From Sphingobacteriales bacterium (lineage in GTDB: Bacteria; Bacteroidota; Bacteroidia; Chitinophagales; Chitinophagaceae), in assembly GCA_003963365.1 (NCBI GenBank), contig RXJG01000005.1, forward strand, positions 508,811 to 572,810: DNA of 64,000 nucleotides. Reading direction: 5' to 3'. Both the position numbers and the translations under genes were made by a program. Below, piece by piece: positions 49,961-59,100 of this stretch. Every line of letters starts with the position of its first letter. Positions within the stretch are counted from its first letter, which is position 1. A model generated the notes under the pieces. That model was not told where the DNA came from. It did no database searches and saw only the letters and a program-made list of their open reading frames with translations.

Positions 49961-50902
49961 TTATTCATTTTTCAGGGAATAATTTTCTCTCAAAACTTCC
50001 AGTATTTTATGATTGGTTTTGATGTAATTGTTTAGCTGAAGTGTTCTGGTAGATACAAGCATTTGTTTATAAAACAGTAACATGTTTGATGCTTCGCCAC
50101 GATCAAAGGAATTGGCATTTAAAATACCGGCTTCCGTATTTCTGTTACTGTTACTATAATTATTTATTACATCTAACACTACATCAGCACTGTCTTGTTT
50201 ACGTAATTTATCCAACCAGCTCCAGTCATAATACTTCAGCAGGAAGGACTTAATAGGACTTGCAAAAAACTGGTACTCCTGTTCATTCCTTGTTCTCAAT
50301 TCATTGATATTAACACTAAGGTCTCCCAGTAATTTTTGTAAAGGCACACTTTTAAAATACCTGAGCGAACCAGAATTTCTAAGCTGACTGAGGATACCAT
50401 CTTTGGGTTCAAAAGAATAACTGTTTATAAGATATAAGCTGATGGTAAAGGCCGGGTATACTTCTTTTGGCAGAGTGGTTAATGAACTGTCTTTAAAATA
50501 GGCACATAAATAATCCATGTACTTTTCCTTTTGCAGCCGCCTGCTCAATTTGGTGGCCGCTGCCGTAGAGTCATCCCTTAATTCAGTGTACAGCGCATTG
50601 GCAAATTCTTTCTCCCGCTGATGTTCTATTACATGCTCCAGTTGATATTCTGCTAAAAACCCGCAGAACACAGCGAGGAACAGCATAAAGAACTCAAAGA
50701 AATAATGTTTCCACCCATGACCGGGTGCTTTGTGGAGTTCGTGTGCGTGGGTTTCCATTGCTGTAGTTTGTGATTTTTCTTTTATGATTTCTGGTTGTTC
50801 CTCTTCAGGCATAGTTTCGGCTGATGAAGTATTTTTAGCCTCATTTTGCAAACTGCCATCTGCCAACTGTGAACTTTCTTCTATTTTATTTTCTTCGCTC
50901 AT
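49961..50902 (-). CDS. Single-span membrane protein, tandem paralogue 2
   Basis: A 313-residue paralogue. The N-terminal 80 residues nearly match paralogue 1 (SSQLADGSLQNEAKNTSSAE and HKAPGHGWKHYFFEFFMLFLA are shared), then the chain diverges: VFCGFLAEYQLEHVIEHQREKEFANALYTELRDDSTAAATKLSRRL and a C-terminal helical domain unlike that of paralogue 1. A single span lies near 70-88. Start at ATG 50902 (MSEENK). It lies two bases after the stop of paralogue 3. Function unknown; a scaffold or sensor role with a periplasmic domain is possible. Confidence 0.75.
   Translation of the reverse strand: MSEENKIEESSQLADGSLQNEAKNTSSAETMPEEEQPEIIKEKSQTTAMETHAHELHKAPGHGWKHYFFEFFMLFLAVFCGFLAEYQLEHVIEHQREKEFANALYTELRDDSTAAATKLSRRLQKEKYMDYLCAYFKDSSLTTLPKEVYPAFTISLYLINSYSFEPKDGILSQLRNSGSLRYFKSVPLQKLLGDLSVNINELRTRNEQEYQFFASPIKSFLLKYYDWSWLDKLRKQDSADVVLDVINNYSNSNRNTEAGILNANSFDRGEASNMLLFYKQMLVSTRTLQLNNYIKTNHKILEVLRENYSLKNE
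50767..50801. repeat. Period-7 tract in paralogue 2 tail (inner)
   Basis: Units at 50767, 50774, 50781 and 50788 (TTTGTGA, TTTTTCT, TTTATGA, TTTCTGG), in frame within the gene. Confidence 0.6.
50844..50878. repeat. Period-7 tract in paralogue 2 tail (outer)
   Basis: Units at 50844, 50851, 50858, 50865 and 50872 (AACTGCC, ATCTGCC, AACTGTG and so on), in frame on the minus strand. Confidence 0.6.
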
Positions 50903-50904
50903 GA

Positions 50905-51819
50905 TTAATCTAAATCATATTCTTTTTTAATCAATACCATTAAGTTGATGGCGGTGTTTTTACCGTTTTCAAACCGGTTGATTTCCTGGCGGGCAAAAAT
51001 TTTTACCTGCATCAAAAGGTTGAGCAGTTCATTTCCTTCAGTGTTACGAATTTTAAGAGCAATAGTATCCGGAACATTTCCAACAACAGCTTCACTGGTA
51101 TTGGCAATGTAAAGATCTAACAAACCAGTAGCATCAACCATTTTTTCAATATAGCGATAAAGTAATTCCTGGTGAGTAAGATAGCCTGTATTGTATTGTC
51201 CGAGGGATTCACATTGAAAATCGTATGCAGAAAGGGAATCGGTTACCGGCTTGTTTTTTATCAAACGCATGGCGCCGGCATTTTTTAACTGGTTAATAGT
51301 AATGGTATTGCGGATAAGCAGTTGATCCCATGTGGTGCGGCGAAGAGTTTTAAAAAATTTTCCTGAAATAGTTGTTACATCCGGGTGTGCTTTGAAAAAC
51401 ATAAAGACACTATCTATTGCATTTATTCTTTGTTCTTTTCGCTGAATGCCCCTTGTAAACATTGTAGTATCTGCAGAGAGATCGCTTAGCAATGATTTCA
51501 TATATTGCCCTTCTTTTTCCTTTTCAACAATGTGCTCCCTGATATTTTCAGCAATAAAACCAAGAAACACGGCAAGAAAAAGCATGAAGAATTCAAGGAG
51601 ATATTCACTCCATTTTTTTGTATGCATCACATGATGCGGATGTTTGTGTACTTCCATATCTGCTGTTCCTGGTTTGTTGTTTGTAGTTTGTGGTTGTTCA
51701 ACCGTTGTGCTTGTTTCAGCGGCAGGCACAATCGTTTCATCAGTTGAAAACTCATTCAACTGCGGCCCCTGCTGTGGTTTATCGTCTATGGTCTGTTGAC
51801 TTTTTTCTTCTTCTCCCAT
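50905..51819 (-). CDS. Single-span membrane protein, tandem paralogue 3
   Basis: A 304-residue paralogue; the disordered tail (about 1-68) is repeat-encoded and differs in sequence from those of paralogues 1 and 2, then HTKKWSEYLLEFFMLFLAVFLGFIAENIREHIVEKEKEGQYMKSLLSDLS gives the span and the start of a helical region. The C-terminal domain (about 110-304) is again distinct. It is the first of the three to be transcribed, four bases after the stop of the DUF1624 gene, so the four genes (with DUF885 between) form an operon. Function unknown. Confidence 0.75.
   Translation of the reverse strand: MGEEEKSQQTIDDKPQQGPQLNEFSTDETIVPAAETSTTVEQPQTTNNKPGTADMEVHKHPHHVMHTKKWSEYLLEFFMLFLAVFLGFIAENIREHIVEKEKEGQYMKSLLSDLSADTTMFTRGIQRKEQRINAIDSVFMFFKAHPDVTTISGKFFKTLRRTTWDQLLIRNTITINQLKNAGAMRLIKNKPVTDSLSAYDFQCESLGQYNTGYLTHQELLYRYIEKMVDATGLLDLYIANTSEAVVGNVPDTIALKIRNTEGNELLNLLMQVKIFARQEINRFENGKNTAINLMVLIKKEYDLD
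51661..51702. repeat. Period-7 tract in paralogue 3 tail (inner)
   Basis: Units at 51661, 51668, 51675, 51682, 51689 and 51696; four end in GTT (TGTTGTT, TGTAGTT, TGTGGTT). In frame on the minus strand, encoding the QPQTTNNKPG part. Confidence 0.65.
51774..51801. repeat. Period-7 tract in paralogue 3 tail (outer)
   Basis: Units at 51774, 51781, 51788 and 51795 (TGTGGTT, TATCGTC, TATGGTC, TGTTGAC) encode QQTIDDKPQ on the minus strand. Confidence 0.6.
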
Positions 51820-51823
51820 GATT

Positions 51824-53014
51824 TTATAGATAACTTAGCCACCATTTTTCTTTATGGGCCTGTTTATATTTGTCATACCATTTACAGAGCGGATAAAGAG
51901 AAATTACAATACCCAACCAAACCAAATAAACAACACCCAGCGGGAAGCCATAGCCTTTTAGCGATTGAGTAAACCAAAGCGGCTCTTTCAGTATCCATAC
52001 TTTCCAGCTGAAATCAGTAAATAAACCAGCCGCTATCATGGTTACAAGGTGTAATAAATAAATATGGGTGATATAATAAAACATTGGCACACGGCCATAC
52101 ACTGACACAACCTTTGCAACGGCACCATTACTTTTTTCTGTAAAAGCAAGGAACAGGAAGGAAAGTCCCAGCGTAACCAAAAGATAAAACAAAGAAGGAG
52201 GATATTTATTTACTTTAATAAAAGAGAGGAAAGTTTTAAATGCGGTTGATTGAGTAGTCCATGGAACCGGGTCGCCGTATATGTTGATAAAGCGGAGCAG
52301 AACAAACAAGGCAACAGCACCACCTCCCAGCAACAGTAAATTTTTTTTTCTTTCTGCTGCTTCATATTTAGCTGTATATAAATTGCCAAAACAATAACCA
52401 AGCGCCATTACCCCAATCCAGGGAACAAGCGGGTAACCGACCAGTACATTTTTACCCATCCAGGAAAAAAAGTTTTGTTCATGCACTAATGCCCAGCCAA
52501 AAGCAGTTAAGTTATTACCGCTTACATGAATACCATCCAGCAAATTATGCCCGGCTACCAGTACAATGCCAAACAATAAAATAAATTTTTTGGGTAAATA
52601 AATTAGTCCGGCAAGAAAAATCATACTTACACCCAATGCCCAGATAACAATGAAATAAATATTGGTAAAAGTGATGTCAAAGTTCCAGCCAAAATTGAAG
52701 ACAGTAAACTCCAGCAGTATTAACCACAATCCTCTTTTTAATAAAAAAAGGGAGAGTTCTTTCTTGGTTTTTTTTTGCCCAACAAAAAAAGCCGAAGTTC
52801 CTGCCAGGAACATAAAGACAGGTGCACAGAAATGAGTAATCCATCTTGTAAAAAATAAAGCACCGGTTGTTTTGTCCAAATTAAGCGGATCATATAAGTA
52901 AGCGCCGCTATGGAAATAATCCCTTACATGGTCCAGCGCCATAATTATCATAACAATTCCACGCAGCAGGTCTACAGAGAGGATTCTTCTGTTTGCGGCA
53001 CTCAGGTTGGTCAT
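51824..53014 (-). CDS. DUF1624 / heparan-acetyltransferase-like membrane protein
   Basis: A 396-residue polytopic protein with about ten spans. The N-terminal RILSVDLLRGIVMIIMALDHVRDYFH and ITHFCAPVFMFLAGTSAFFVG are the marks of the DUF1624 (heparan-alpha-glucosaminide N-acetyltransferase-like) family, which includes putative membrane acyltransferases. A His in ALDHVRD is a conserved candidate active-site residue. Substrate unknown; it could acylate a cell-surface glycan. It heads the operon leading to the three single-span paralogues. Confidence 0.88.
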   Translation of the reverse strand: MTNLSAANRRILSVDLLRGIVMIIMALDHVRDYFHSGAYLYDPLNLDKTTGALFFTRWITHFCAPVFMFLAGTSAFFVGQKKTKKELSLFLLKRGLWLILLEFTVFNFGWNFDITFTNIYFIVIWALGVSMIFLAGLIYLPKKFILLFGIVLVAGHNLLDGIHVSGNNLTAFGWALVHEQNFFSWMGKNVLVGYPLVPWIGVMALGYCFGNLYTAKYEAAERKKNLLLLGGGAVALFVLLRFINIYGDPVPWTTQSTAFKTFLSFIKVNKYPPSLFYLLVTLGLSFLFLAFTEKSNGAVAKVVSVYGRVPMFYYITHIYLLHLVTMIAAGLFTDFSWKVWILKEPLWFTQSLKGYGFPLGVVYLVWLGIVISLYPLCKWYDKYKQAHKEKWWLSYL

Positions 53015-53190
53015 TAGAAATTATTTAGTGTAAAAGTTATACAGCAGCAAAGAGAATATAGTAAGGACAGATTAAAACGGTATTTTTAAGGGTAGCTGTT
53101 GAGGATATTGCAGCAGGTTCCGGAAAAATATTGTACTGTAATATAGTTTTTGTTGATCGAAATTCAATAAATACAGCAGTGAAAAAACAA

Positions 53191-53796
53191 TCAGGGGTTC
53201 CATTTTTTTATAAGGTCCTCCAGGTATTGTTGTTTCTTTTTTGCCCGGTGCTTTATTGAAAAAGGAGTATAGTAATGATGTGCTTTTAAAAAATTGATTT
53301 GAATTTCATCCCAGGCTTTTTCATCAATTTTTTTTGAATATACTTTTACTTCTTCAAACAAAGTATGCGCCACAGCATGTACATCGTCTCTGCCTAGGTA
53401 ATCCAAATCAGCATCGCAAATAATTTCTTCTAATTTATTTTTTGGCCGCTGTGGTGTTTTAGTGGCCCTTATCATTGCACATACTGCTGCAATATCTGCC
53501 GTACTGAAATTAAAACCCGGCAATAATTCTTCCGCCAAATCACAACCTCTTTCTTCGTGATTTTTATAGGTGTAAATAAAACCGGCATCATGAAAAGCAA
53601 CTGCTGTTCGCAATAACCGCATTTCATCTGCTGATAAGCTTTCTTCCGCCGCAATTCTTTCGGCTGCTTCCATTACATCCAGCGTATGATGATAACCATG
53701 ATAGGTGAGGTTAGCCGGCAGTTCAGTACGCAGCGATTCTAACATAAACGATACTGCTTTATCATAATCGGGTAATATTATCGGTCGTTGTTGCAT
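53191..53796 (-). CDS. HD-domain phosphohydrolase
   Basis: A 201-residue cytosolic HD-domain protein. Metal-binding residues are visible: His in YHGYHHTLDVMEAAERI (near 35), HD in AVAFHDAGFIYTYKNHEERG (near 69) and Asp in CDADLDYLGRDDVH (near 128). The substrate class is nucleotide or phosphate ester; not determined. It precedes the YitT-type gene on the same strand, and 16 bases separate them. The 176 bases to the DUF1624 gene hold no gene. Confidence 0.88.
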   Translation of the reverse strand: MQQRPIILPDYDKAVSFMLESLRTELPANLTYHGYHHTLDVMEAAERIAAEESLSADEMRLLRTAVAFHDAGFIYTYKNHEERGCDLAEELLPGFNFSTADIAAVCAMIRATKTPQRPKNKLEEIICDADLDYLGRDDVHAVAHTLFEEVKVYSKKIDEKAWDEIQINFLKAHHYYTPFSIKHRAKKKQQYLEDLIKKWNP

Positions 53797-53812
53797 CCGG
53801 GATTAAAAAAAA

Positions 53813-54709
53813 TTATTTAGCATGCGCTTTTGCTTTTAATATTCCCCCGGAAGCTTCTTTAATGCTTTGTACAAATACAAAGGCTTTCGGGTCTATTTCA
53901 ATAATAGCAGATTGTATCTGGTGTACTTCCAGTCTCGTAACAATGGTCACAATGATTTCGCAATCTGTTTTTACATCAAAACTTCCGGGCAGGTAGCCCC
54001 TTTCTCCTTTGTAAACGGTAATGCCTTTTCCTAATTCATTCACTAAAAAGTTTTTTACTTCTTCCGGCTGTGAAGAAACAATATTTACAGCAGTATACTG
54101 TTCAATACCATCTACTACATAATCTGCCGTTTTAGTGGCGGAAAAGAAAGTAATGAGTGAATACATACCTGTTTCCAGCCCAAACTGTGTGGCAGCTATC
54201 GTAAAGATGACAGCATTAATGAGTAAAATAATTTCACTGTTACTGAAACCTGTTTTTCTTTTAGTGAATACGGCAATTACTTCTGCGCCATCCACCACTC
54301 CGCCACAACGTAAAACCAGGCCTACCCCGGCTCCCATAGTTAATCCGCCAAAAATGGCTATGAGCAGTTTGTCTTTTGTAATAGGGGGTAATTCTATAAA
54401 AGTAAGGCCGATTGATAATAGTATAACTGCCAGGATGGTTTGTACCGCAAAGGTTTTGCCTATGCGCCGGTAACCGAGAAATATCAAGGGGGCGTTTAAA
54501 ACCAGGGTAAGGATACTGATGTTGATATTAAACACTTCGTGCAATAGGATAGAAATACCGGTAACTCCACCATCTAAAAATTTATTGGGAATCATAAAGC
54601 CACGCATAGCTAAAACGGAAAGGGAGCAACCAATAATTGTTTGCAGGATGTTCCCGGGGCGGAAAACATGTTTCCAGTTAACGGGTTCATTTTTTATTTT
54701 TTTGTGCAT
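53813..54709 (-). CDS. YitT family membrane protein (DUF161/DUF2179)
   Basis: A 298-residue membrane protein: spans from about 28 to 195, with SVLAMRGFMIPNKFLDGGVTGISILLHEVFNINISIL and GGLTMGAGVGLVLRCGGVVDGAEVIAVF typical of the YitT family, then a C-terminal DUF2179 ligand-binding-like domain (about 215-290: EEVKNFLVNELGKGITVYKGERGY). Members are widespread and uncharacterised; roles in transport have been proposed. It follows the cyclase gene after 18 bases in transcription order and may be co-transcribed with it. Confidence 0.92.
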   Translation of the reverse strand: MHKKIKNEPVNWKHVFRPGNILQTIIGCSLSVLAMRGFMIPNKFLDGGVTGISILLHEVFNINISILTLVLNAPLIFLGYRRIGKTFAVQTILAVILLSIGLTFIELPPITKDKLLIAIFGGLTMGAGVGLVLRCGGVVDGAEVIAVFTKRKTGFSNSEIILLINAVIFTIAATQFGLETGMYSLITFFSATKTADYVVDGIEQYTAVNIVSSQPEEVKNFLVNELGKGITVYKGERGYLPGSFDVKTDCEIIVTIVTRLEVHQIQSAIIEIDPKAFVFVQSIKEASGGILKAKAHAK

Positions 54710-54727
54710 GCTGGTAATGCGTTAAGA

Positions 54728-55759
54728 TTAATCAAGTACTTCGAATAATACCACGGCAGCTTCTTTATTTTTTAAAACAGCCTCTCCTATTTTTACGCAG
54801 TTGAATGATTGTTTGATTTTTTCATAACAATGCTCATTGATAACAATTTTATCTACCCCTGCGGCTGATTGTAACCGTTGCGCCGTATTAACTGAATCAC
54901 CAATTACGGTATAATCCAGTCTCTTTAATGCAGCAGAACCAATATTTCCTGAGATCATTTCGCCACTATTAATACCAATGGAAACTTTTGGGGCGAAATC
55001 ATGTTCTGCAGGTAAAGCGTTTATTTTATTTCGTATGGCTAAAGAGGCATCTACCGCACGGTCCAAATGATAATCGCCTTTAAATACAGCCATCACACAA
55101 TCACCAATAAACTTATCAATAATGCCATTTTGTGCAATGATCTCTTTTACCATTACATCAAAATAGCGGTTAAGCATTTTCACTACGGTATCGGGTTTTT
55201 CTTTTTCGCTGATGGTGGTAAAGCCGCAGATATCAATAAAGGCAACGGTGGCATCCACCGTTTCATTTTCCATGAGCGAATTTTCAAATTCACGGGTGCC
55301 CATAAATTTAAGTACATTCTCATCCACATACATTCGCAGGATATTATTTTCTTTAATAGCCTGTAATGTTTCTTTCAACTGGTTAACATGACGGATGGTT
55401 TTTTCCATTGTTACTTCAAGGTCTTCAAAATTTACCGGTTTGGTTACAAAATCAAAAGCACCACGGTTCATGGCAGTACGGATATTATCCATATCGCCGT
55501 AAGCCGATACCATCACCGTTTTGGTCATTGGGGCAGCGTCGCTCAATTTAGAGAGTAAGGTAAGCCCATCCATTTCGGGCATATTAATATCGCTCAGCAC
55601 AATGGATATATCCGGATGCTGTTCTATTTTGAGTAAGGCATCATTGCCATTTACGGCAAAAACAAATTCATACTGCTGTTCCCGTATTTTTTGCCTGAAT
55701 TTTTGCCGGATGAGTACTTCCAGATCGGTCTCATCATCTGCTACCAAAATCTTAGTCAT
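54728..55759 (-). CDS. Response regulator with adenylyl cyclase output
   Basis: A 343-residue response regulator: receiver domain (1-118) with the phospho-acceptor Asp57 in VLSDINMPEMDG, then a short linker and a class III cyclase domain (about 168-343). Cyclase residues are all present: metal-binding Asp176 (AFIDICGFTT) and Asp220 (DKFIGD), the Lys216/Asp282 pair that selects adenine (DKFIGD, LDYTVIGD), and Asn291 and Arg295 for transition state. So it is predicted to make cAMP under control of phosphorylation. It overlaps the upstream single receiver gene by four bases and follows the sensor kinases in the same operon. Confidence 0.92.
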   Translation of the reverse strand: MTKILVADDETDLEVLIRQKFRQKIREQQYEFVFAVNGNDALLKIEQHPDISIVLSDINMPEMDGLTLLSKLSDAAPMTKTVMVSAYGDMDNIRTAMNRGAFDFVTKPVNFEDLEVTMEKTIRHVNQLKETLQAIKENNILRMYVDENVLKFMGTREFENSLMENETVDATVAFIDICGFTTISEKEKPDTVVKMLNRYFDVMVKEIIAQNGIIDKFIGDCVMAVFKGDYHLDRAVDASLAIRNKINALPAEHDFAPKVSIGINSGEMISGNIGSAALKRLDYTVIGDSVNTAQRLQSAAGVDKIVINEHCYEKIKQSFNCVKIGEAVLKNKEAAVVLFEVLD

Positions 55760-56133
55760 GTGGTGATAGATTTAAGTTTGTCTTTTAGCGAAATGAAATC
55801 AACCGGTTTGGTCAAAAAATCATCCGCACCTAATCTTTTGGCGGTATTAAAATTTTCTTCGTCGCCGTAGGCAGTAATCATCATAACAATAGGAGGGGGT
55901 GCGGCGTAATGCTGTTTAATTTTTTCAAGTAACTGCAGGCCGCTCATACCGGGCATATTTATGTCGGAAAGAATGAGCACGGCTTCATGGTTGTGTTGTT
56001 CCATAAACACCAGGGCTTCTTCACCGGAAAAGGCAAAGGCAAATTCCATTTCACCGGTACGCATTTCCTTACGGAAGCGTTGCTCAAATAAAACCCGGAC
56101 ATCCTGCTCATCGTCTACAACTAAAATTTTCAT
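55756..56133 (-). CDS. Stand-alone receiver protein
   Basis: A 125-residue CheY-like single receiver domain. MKILVVDDEQDVRVLFEQRFRKEMRTGEMEFAFAFSGEEALVFMEQH gives the acidic pocket (Asp7, Asp8); Asp57 in ILSDINMPGMSG is the phosphoacceptor; Thr and Lys follow in MMITAYGD and DFLTKPVDF. No output domain. It may relay phosphate between kinases and the cyclase receiver, whose sequence is similar, or act as a phosphate sink. It is encoded between the propeller kinase (15-base gap) and the cyclase (4-base overlap). Confidence 0.93.
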   Translation of the reverse strand: MKILVVDDEQDVRVLFEQRFRKEMRTGEMEFAFAFSGEEALVFMEQHNHEAVLILSDINMPGMSGLQLLEKIKQHYAAPPPIVMMITAYGDEENFNTAKRLGADDFLTKPVDFISLKDKLKSITT

Positions 56134-56148
56134 TTGCTAAGTATAATT

Positions 56149-59100
56149 TTATAATGGTAATTGAATAATAAATTCAGCCCCTTCTCCTTCGGTGGTTACT
56201 ACTTTTAAATCACCGCCATGTGCTTTGATAATATCGTAACTTAAAGATAAGCCCAATCCTGTTCCCTGCCCTACGGGTTTAGTGGTAAAGAAAGGCTGGA
56301 ATATTTTATCCAATACTTTTTGAGGAACGCCCATACCGTTATCTTTCACCCTTACTTCAACAGCACCGGGAAGTTTTTTTGTACTTACTGATACGGTGGG
56401 TTCATAACTAACGCCCTGCGCTTGCTTAAGCGCCTTTTTCTCTGTAACAGAATAAAAAGCGTTGGTAATTAAATTAAGAATGACCCGTCCAATATCCTGC
56501 GCAACAACATTGATGACTGGCAGATTTTCGTCGAAATCTGTTTTCATAGTGGCGTTAAAAGATTTGTCTTTTGCCCGGAGGCCGTGATAACTCAGGCGTA
56601 AATATTCATCAGCAAGTGTATTAATATTGGTAGGTTCTTTTATTCCGGTGCTGCTGCGGCTATGCTGCAACATACCTTTCACGATGGTATCGGCCCGTTT
56701 ACCATGGAAATTTATTTTTTGCTGATTTTGTACCAGGTCGTTTATGAGTGATTCCAGTTCTGTTTTTTTACCAGCATCAATTGGCAGGTTATTAATTTCC
56801 GTTTTTAACTCATCAGCTAACTCCACACTTACTTCCGAAAAATTATTGACAAAGTTTAATGGGTTTTGAATTTCGTGGGCAATACCGGCTGTAAGTTCCC
56901 CTAAGGAAGCCATTTTCTCTGAATGAATTAATTGTGCCTGGGTTTCTTTTAAATCTTCAATTGATTTTTGGAGTTGTTTGGTACGCAACGAAACTTTTTC
57001 TTCCAAAATCCTGTTTTCTTTTTTTAACATACCGGAACGGAAAACGATATAAGCCCTTAACAGGCCCAAGGCAAAAATTATATATAAAGTATAGGCCCAC
57101 CATGTTTTATACCAGGGCGGAGTGATGGTAAAATTTAATACAGCAGGTTCGCCCCATTTACCGCTTAAATTTTTACTGCGAACTTTGAAAGAATATTTTC
57201 CTGCAGGAAGGTTTAAATAATTTTCTGTGTAAGGATTATTGGTAACAGCACTCCAGTTTTTATCTATCCCCTCCAGTATATAACAATAGGATGCATTATC
57301 CTGACGGCCTAAGTGTGCCTGCGCAAACTGGAACTGAATATAATTTTGATTATAGGGGAGCTCAAGATTAACCGGAATATTAAAGGGACCGGTAATACTA
57401 TCCCAGCTTAACCCGTTATCAGCAGCATAACCTGTGTTTACTGGTTTTTTATCCTTTGTATAATAATTGTTGCCGTTCCATAAAGTATCATTCTCTTTTA
57501 AGGTTGGTTTATTAATAAAAGACTGTGGTTTCGTCATCACTGTAATACCCGTTATATATGTAGGAGCAGTACCTGTTTCAGGTTTCAGCTCATTAATAAC
57601 AGTTAACTCTGCATCGCCCCACAAGTATTGACCTTTTGAAGTAATCCCATCGCTGGCCCATGAATTGGTTGATTTTCTTAATCCTTCCGAATATTGCAAC
57701 GGAGCTATTTTCCATTCACCACCCGGTTCTGATGGTGGTGTAATAAGTGTTATTTTGTTATTGGTACCTGCCGCAATAGTTCCGTTATATTCCAGTAACG
57801 ATAAAACTTTGTTGTCTGTTAATCCTTCTTTGGTGGTTATGGTGGTAAGTGTTCCTTTTTTAGTATCAGCAATATAAACGCCCCTTGCTGTTCCAATCCA
57901 AACAAGCCCCTGTTTATCTATTAACATCATTTTGTTGGAGGTCTCTTTCAGCCCTGGTTGTTCATTTAAATATTTTATGGTATTGGTTATTGGATCAATT
58001 ATATCTACACCACTCTTATTTGTTGCCAGCCAGATATTTCCATTGGCATCTTGTTTTGAATCCTGTATATTATTGTCGCTTAATCCGCCTTTTACATCCG
58101 CATGAAGAATTACTTTTTTTGTAAGATCAACTACATCTATTCCATTACTCGGCCCGGTTAACCATATATTACCTGCTTTGTCCTTAAAGGCGTTATAAAT
58201 AGTATCGTTCACCAACCCTTCTTTTTTGCCGGTACTTTCAATTGTGTTATGAACAGGATCGATAATATTATATCCACCGTTTGTTGATACAATAATATTT
58301 CCATTTGTATTGGTAAATGATTGTATAAAATCATTACTTAACCCGTTTGCCTGGCTAAAATGTTTAACAGTTCTCTTTTGAAAATTAATGATAGACACTC
58401 CTTTTTGTGTGGCCACCCATAAATTACCTATCCCATCTTCCATCAGGCTTGTTACCTGTATATTATAAGGATTTACTGACTCAGCATGCTGATCTATAAT
58501 ATTTAACCCTGTTGTTGTTGACACCCACATTCGTTTACGATCGTCCATCGTGCAGGAACAAACATAATCTCCGGCTAAACCACGGGTTTGATCAATAAAA
58601 CGTATAGTGTTGTTTTCAGGGTCAATAATATCTGCTCCAATATTTTTACCCATCCATATTCTGCCTTTATCATCGCAGGTGAGATAAACATTAAATGCAC
58701 CACCTGTGGCAAATCCTGCTTCCCCATAATGCCAGATAATACCATTTTTGGTATCGACGGCATCCAGCGTACCGGGTCTGCGGGCAATCCATACTTTGCC
58801 ATTTTTATCTTTTGTTATTGATCCTGTTGTATCGCTGCTAATACCATTTATCTTTTTTAGATATTTTAGTTTATTGTTTTTACGACTGATGATATGTACA
58901 CCACCCCTGGAGGTAGTGATCCATATATTTTTATCATCATCTTCTATTACATCTGAAGAAAATCCATCTAAAAGCGTAAGCCCTTTTGTAGCATCGAGTA
59001 TTTTATATGTTTTTGTTTCAGGATCAACAATCACTACACCGGTAAAACTTGTTCTGGCAAACCAAAGCTGGCCCGTTTCGTCTTTCATTACTTTGCAAAC

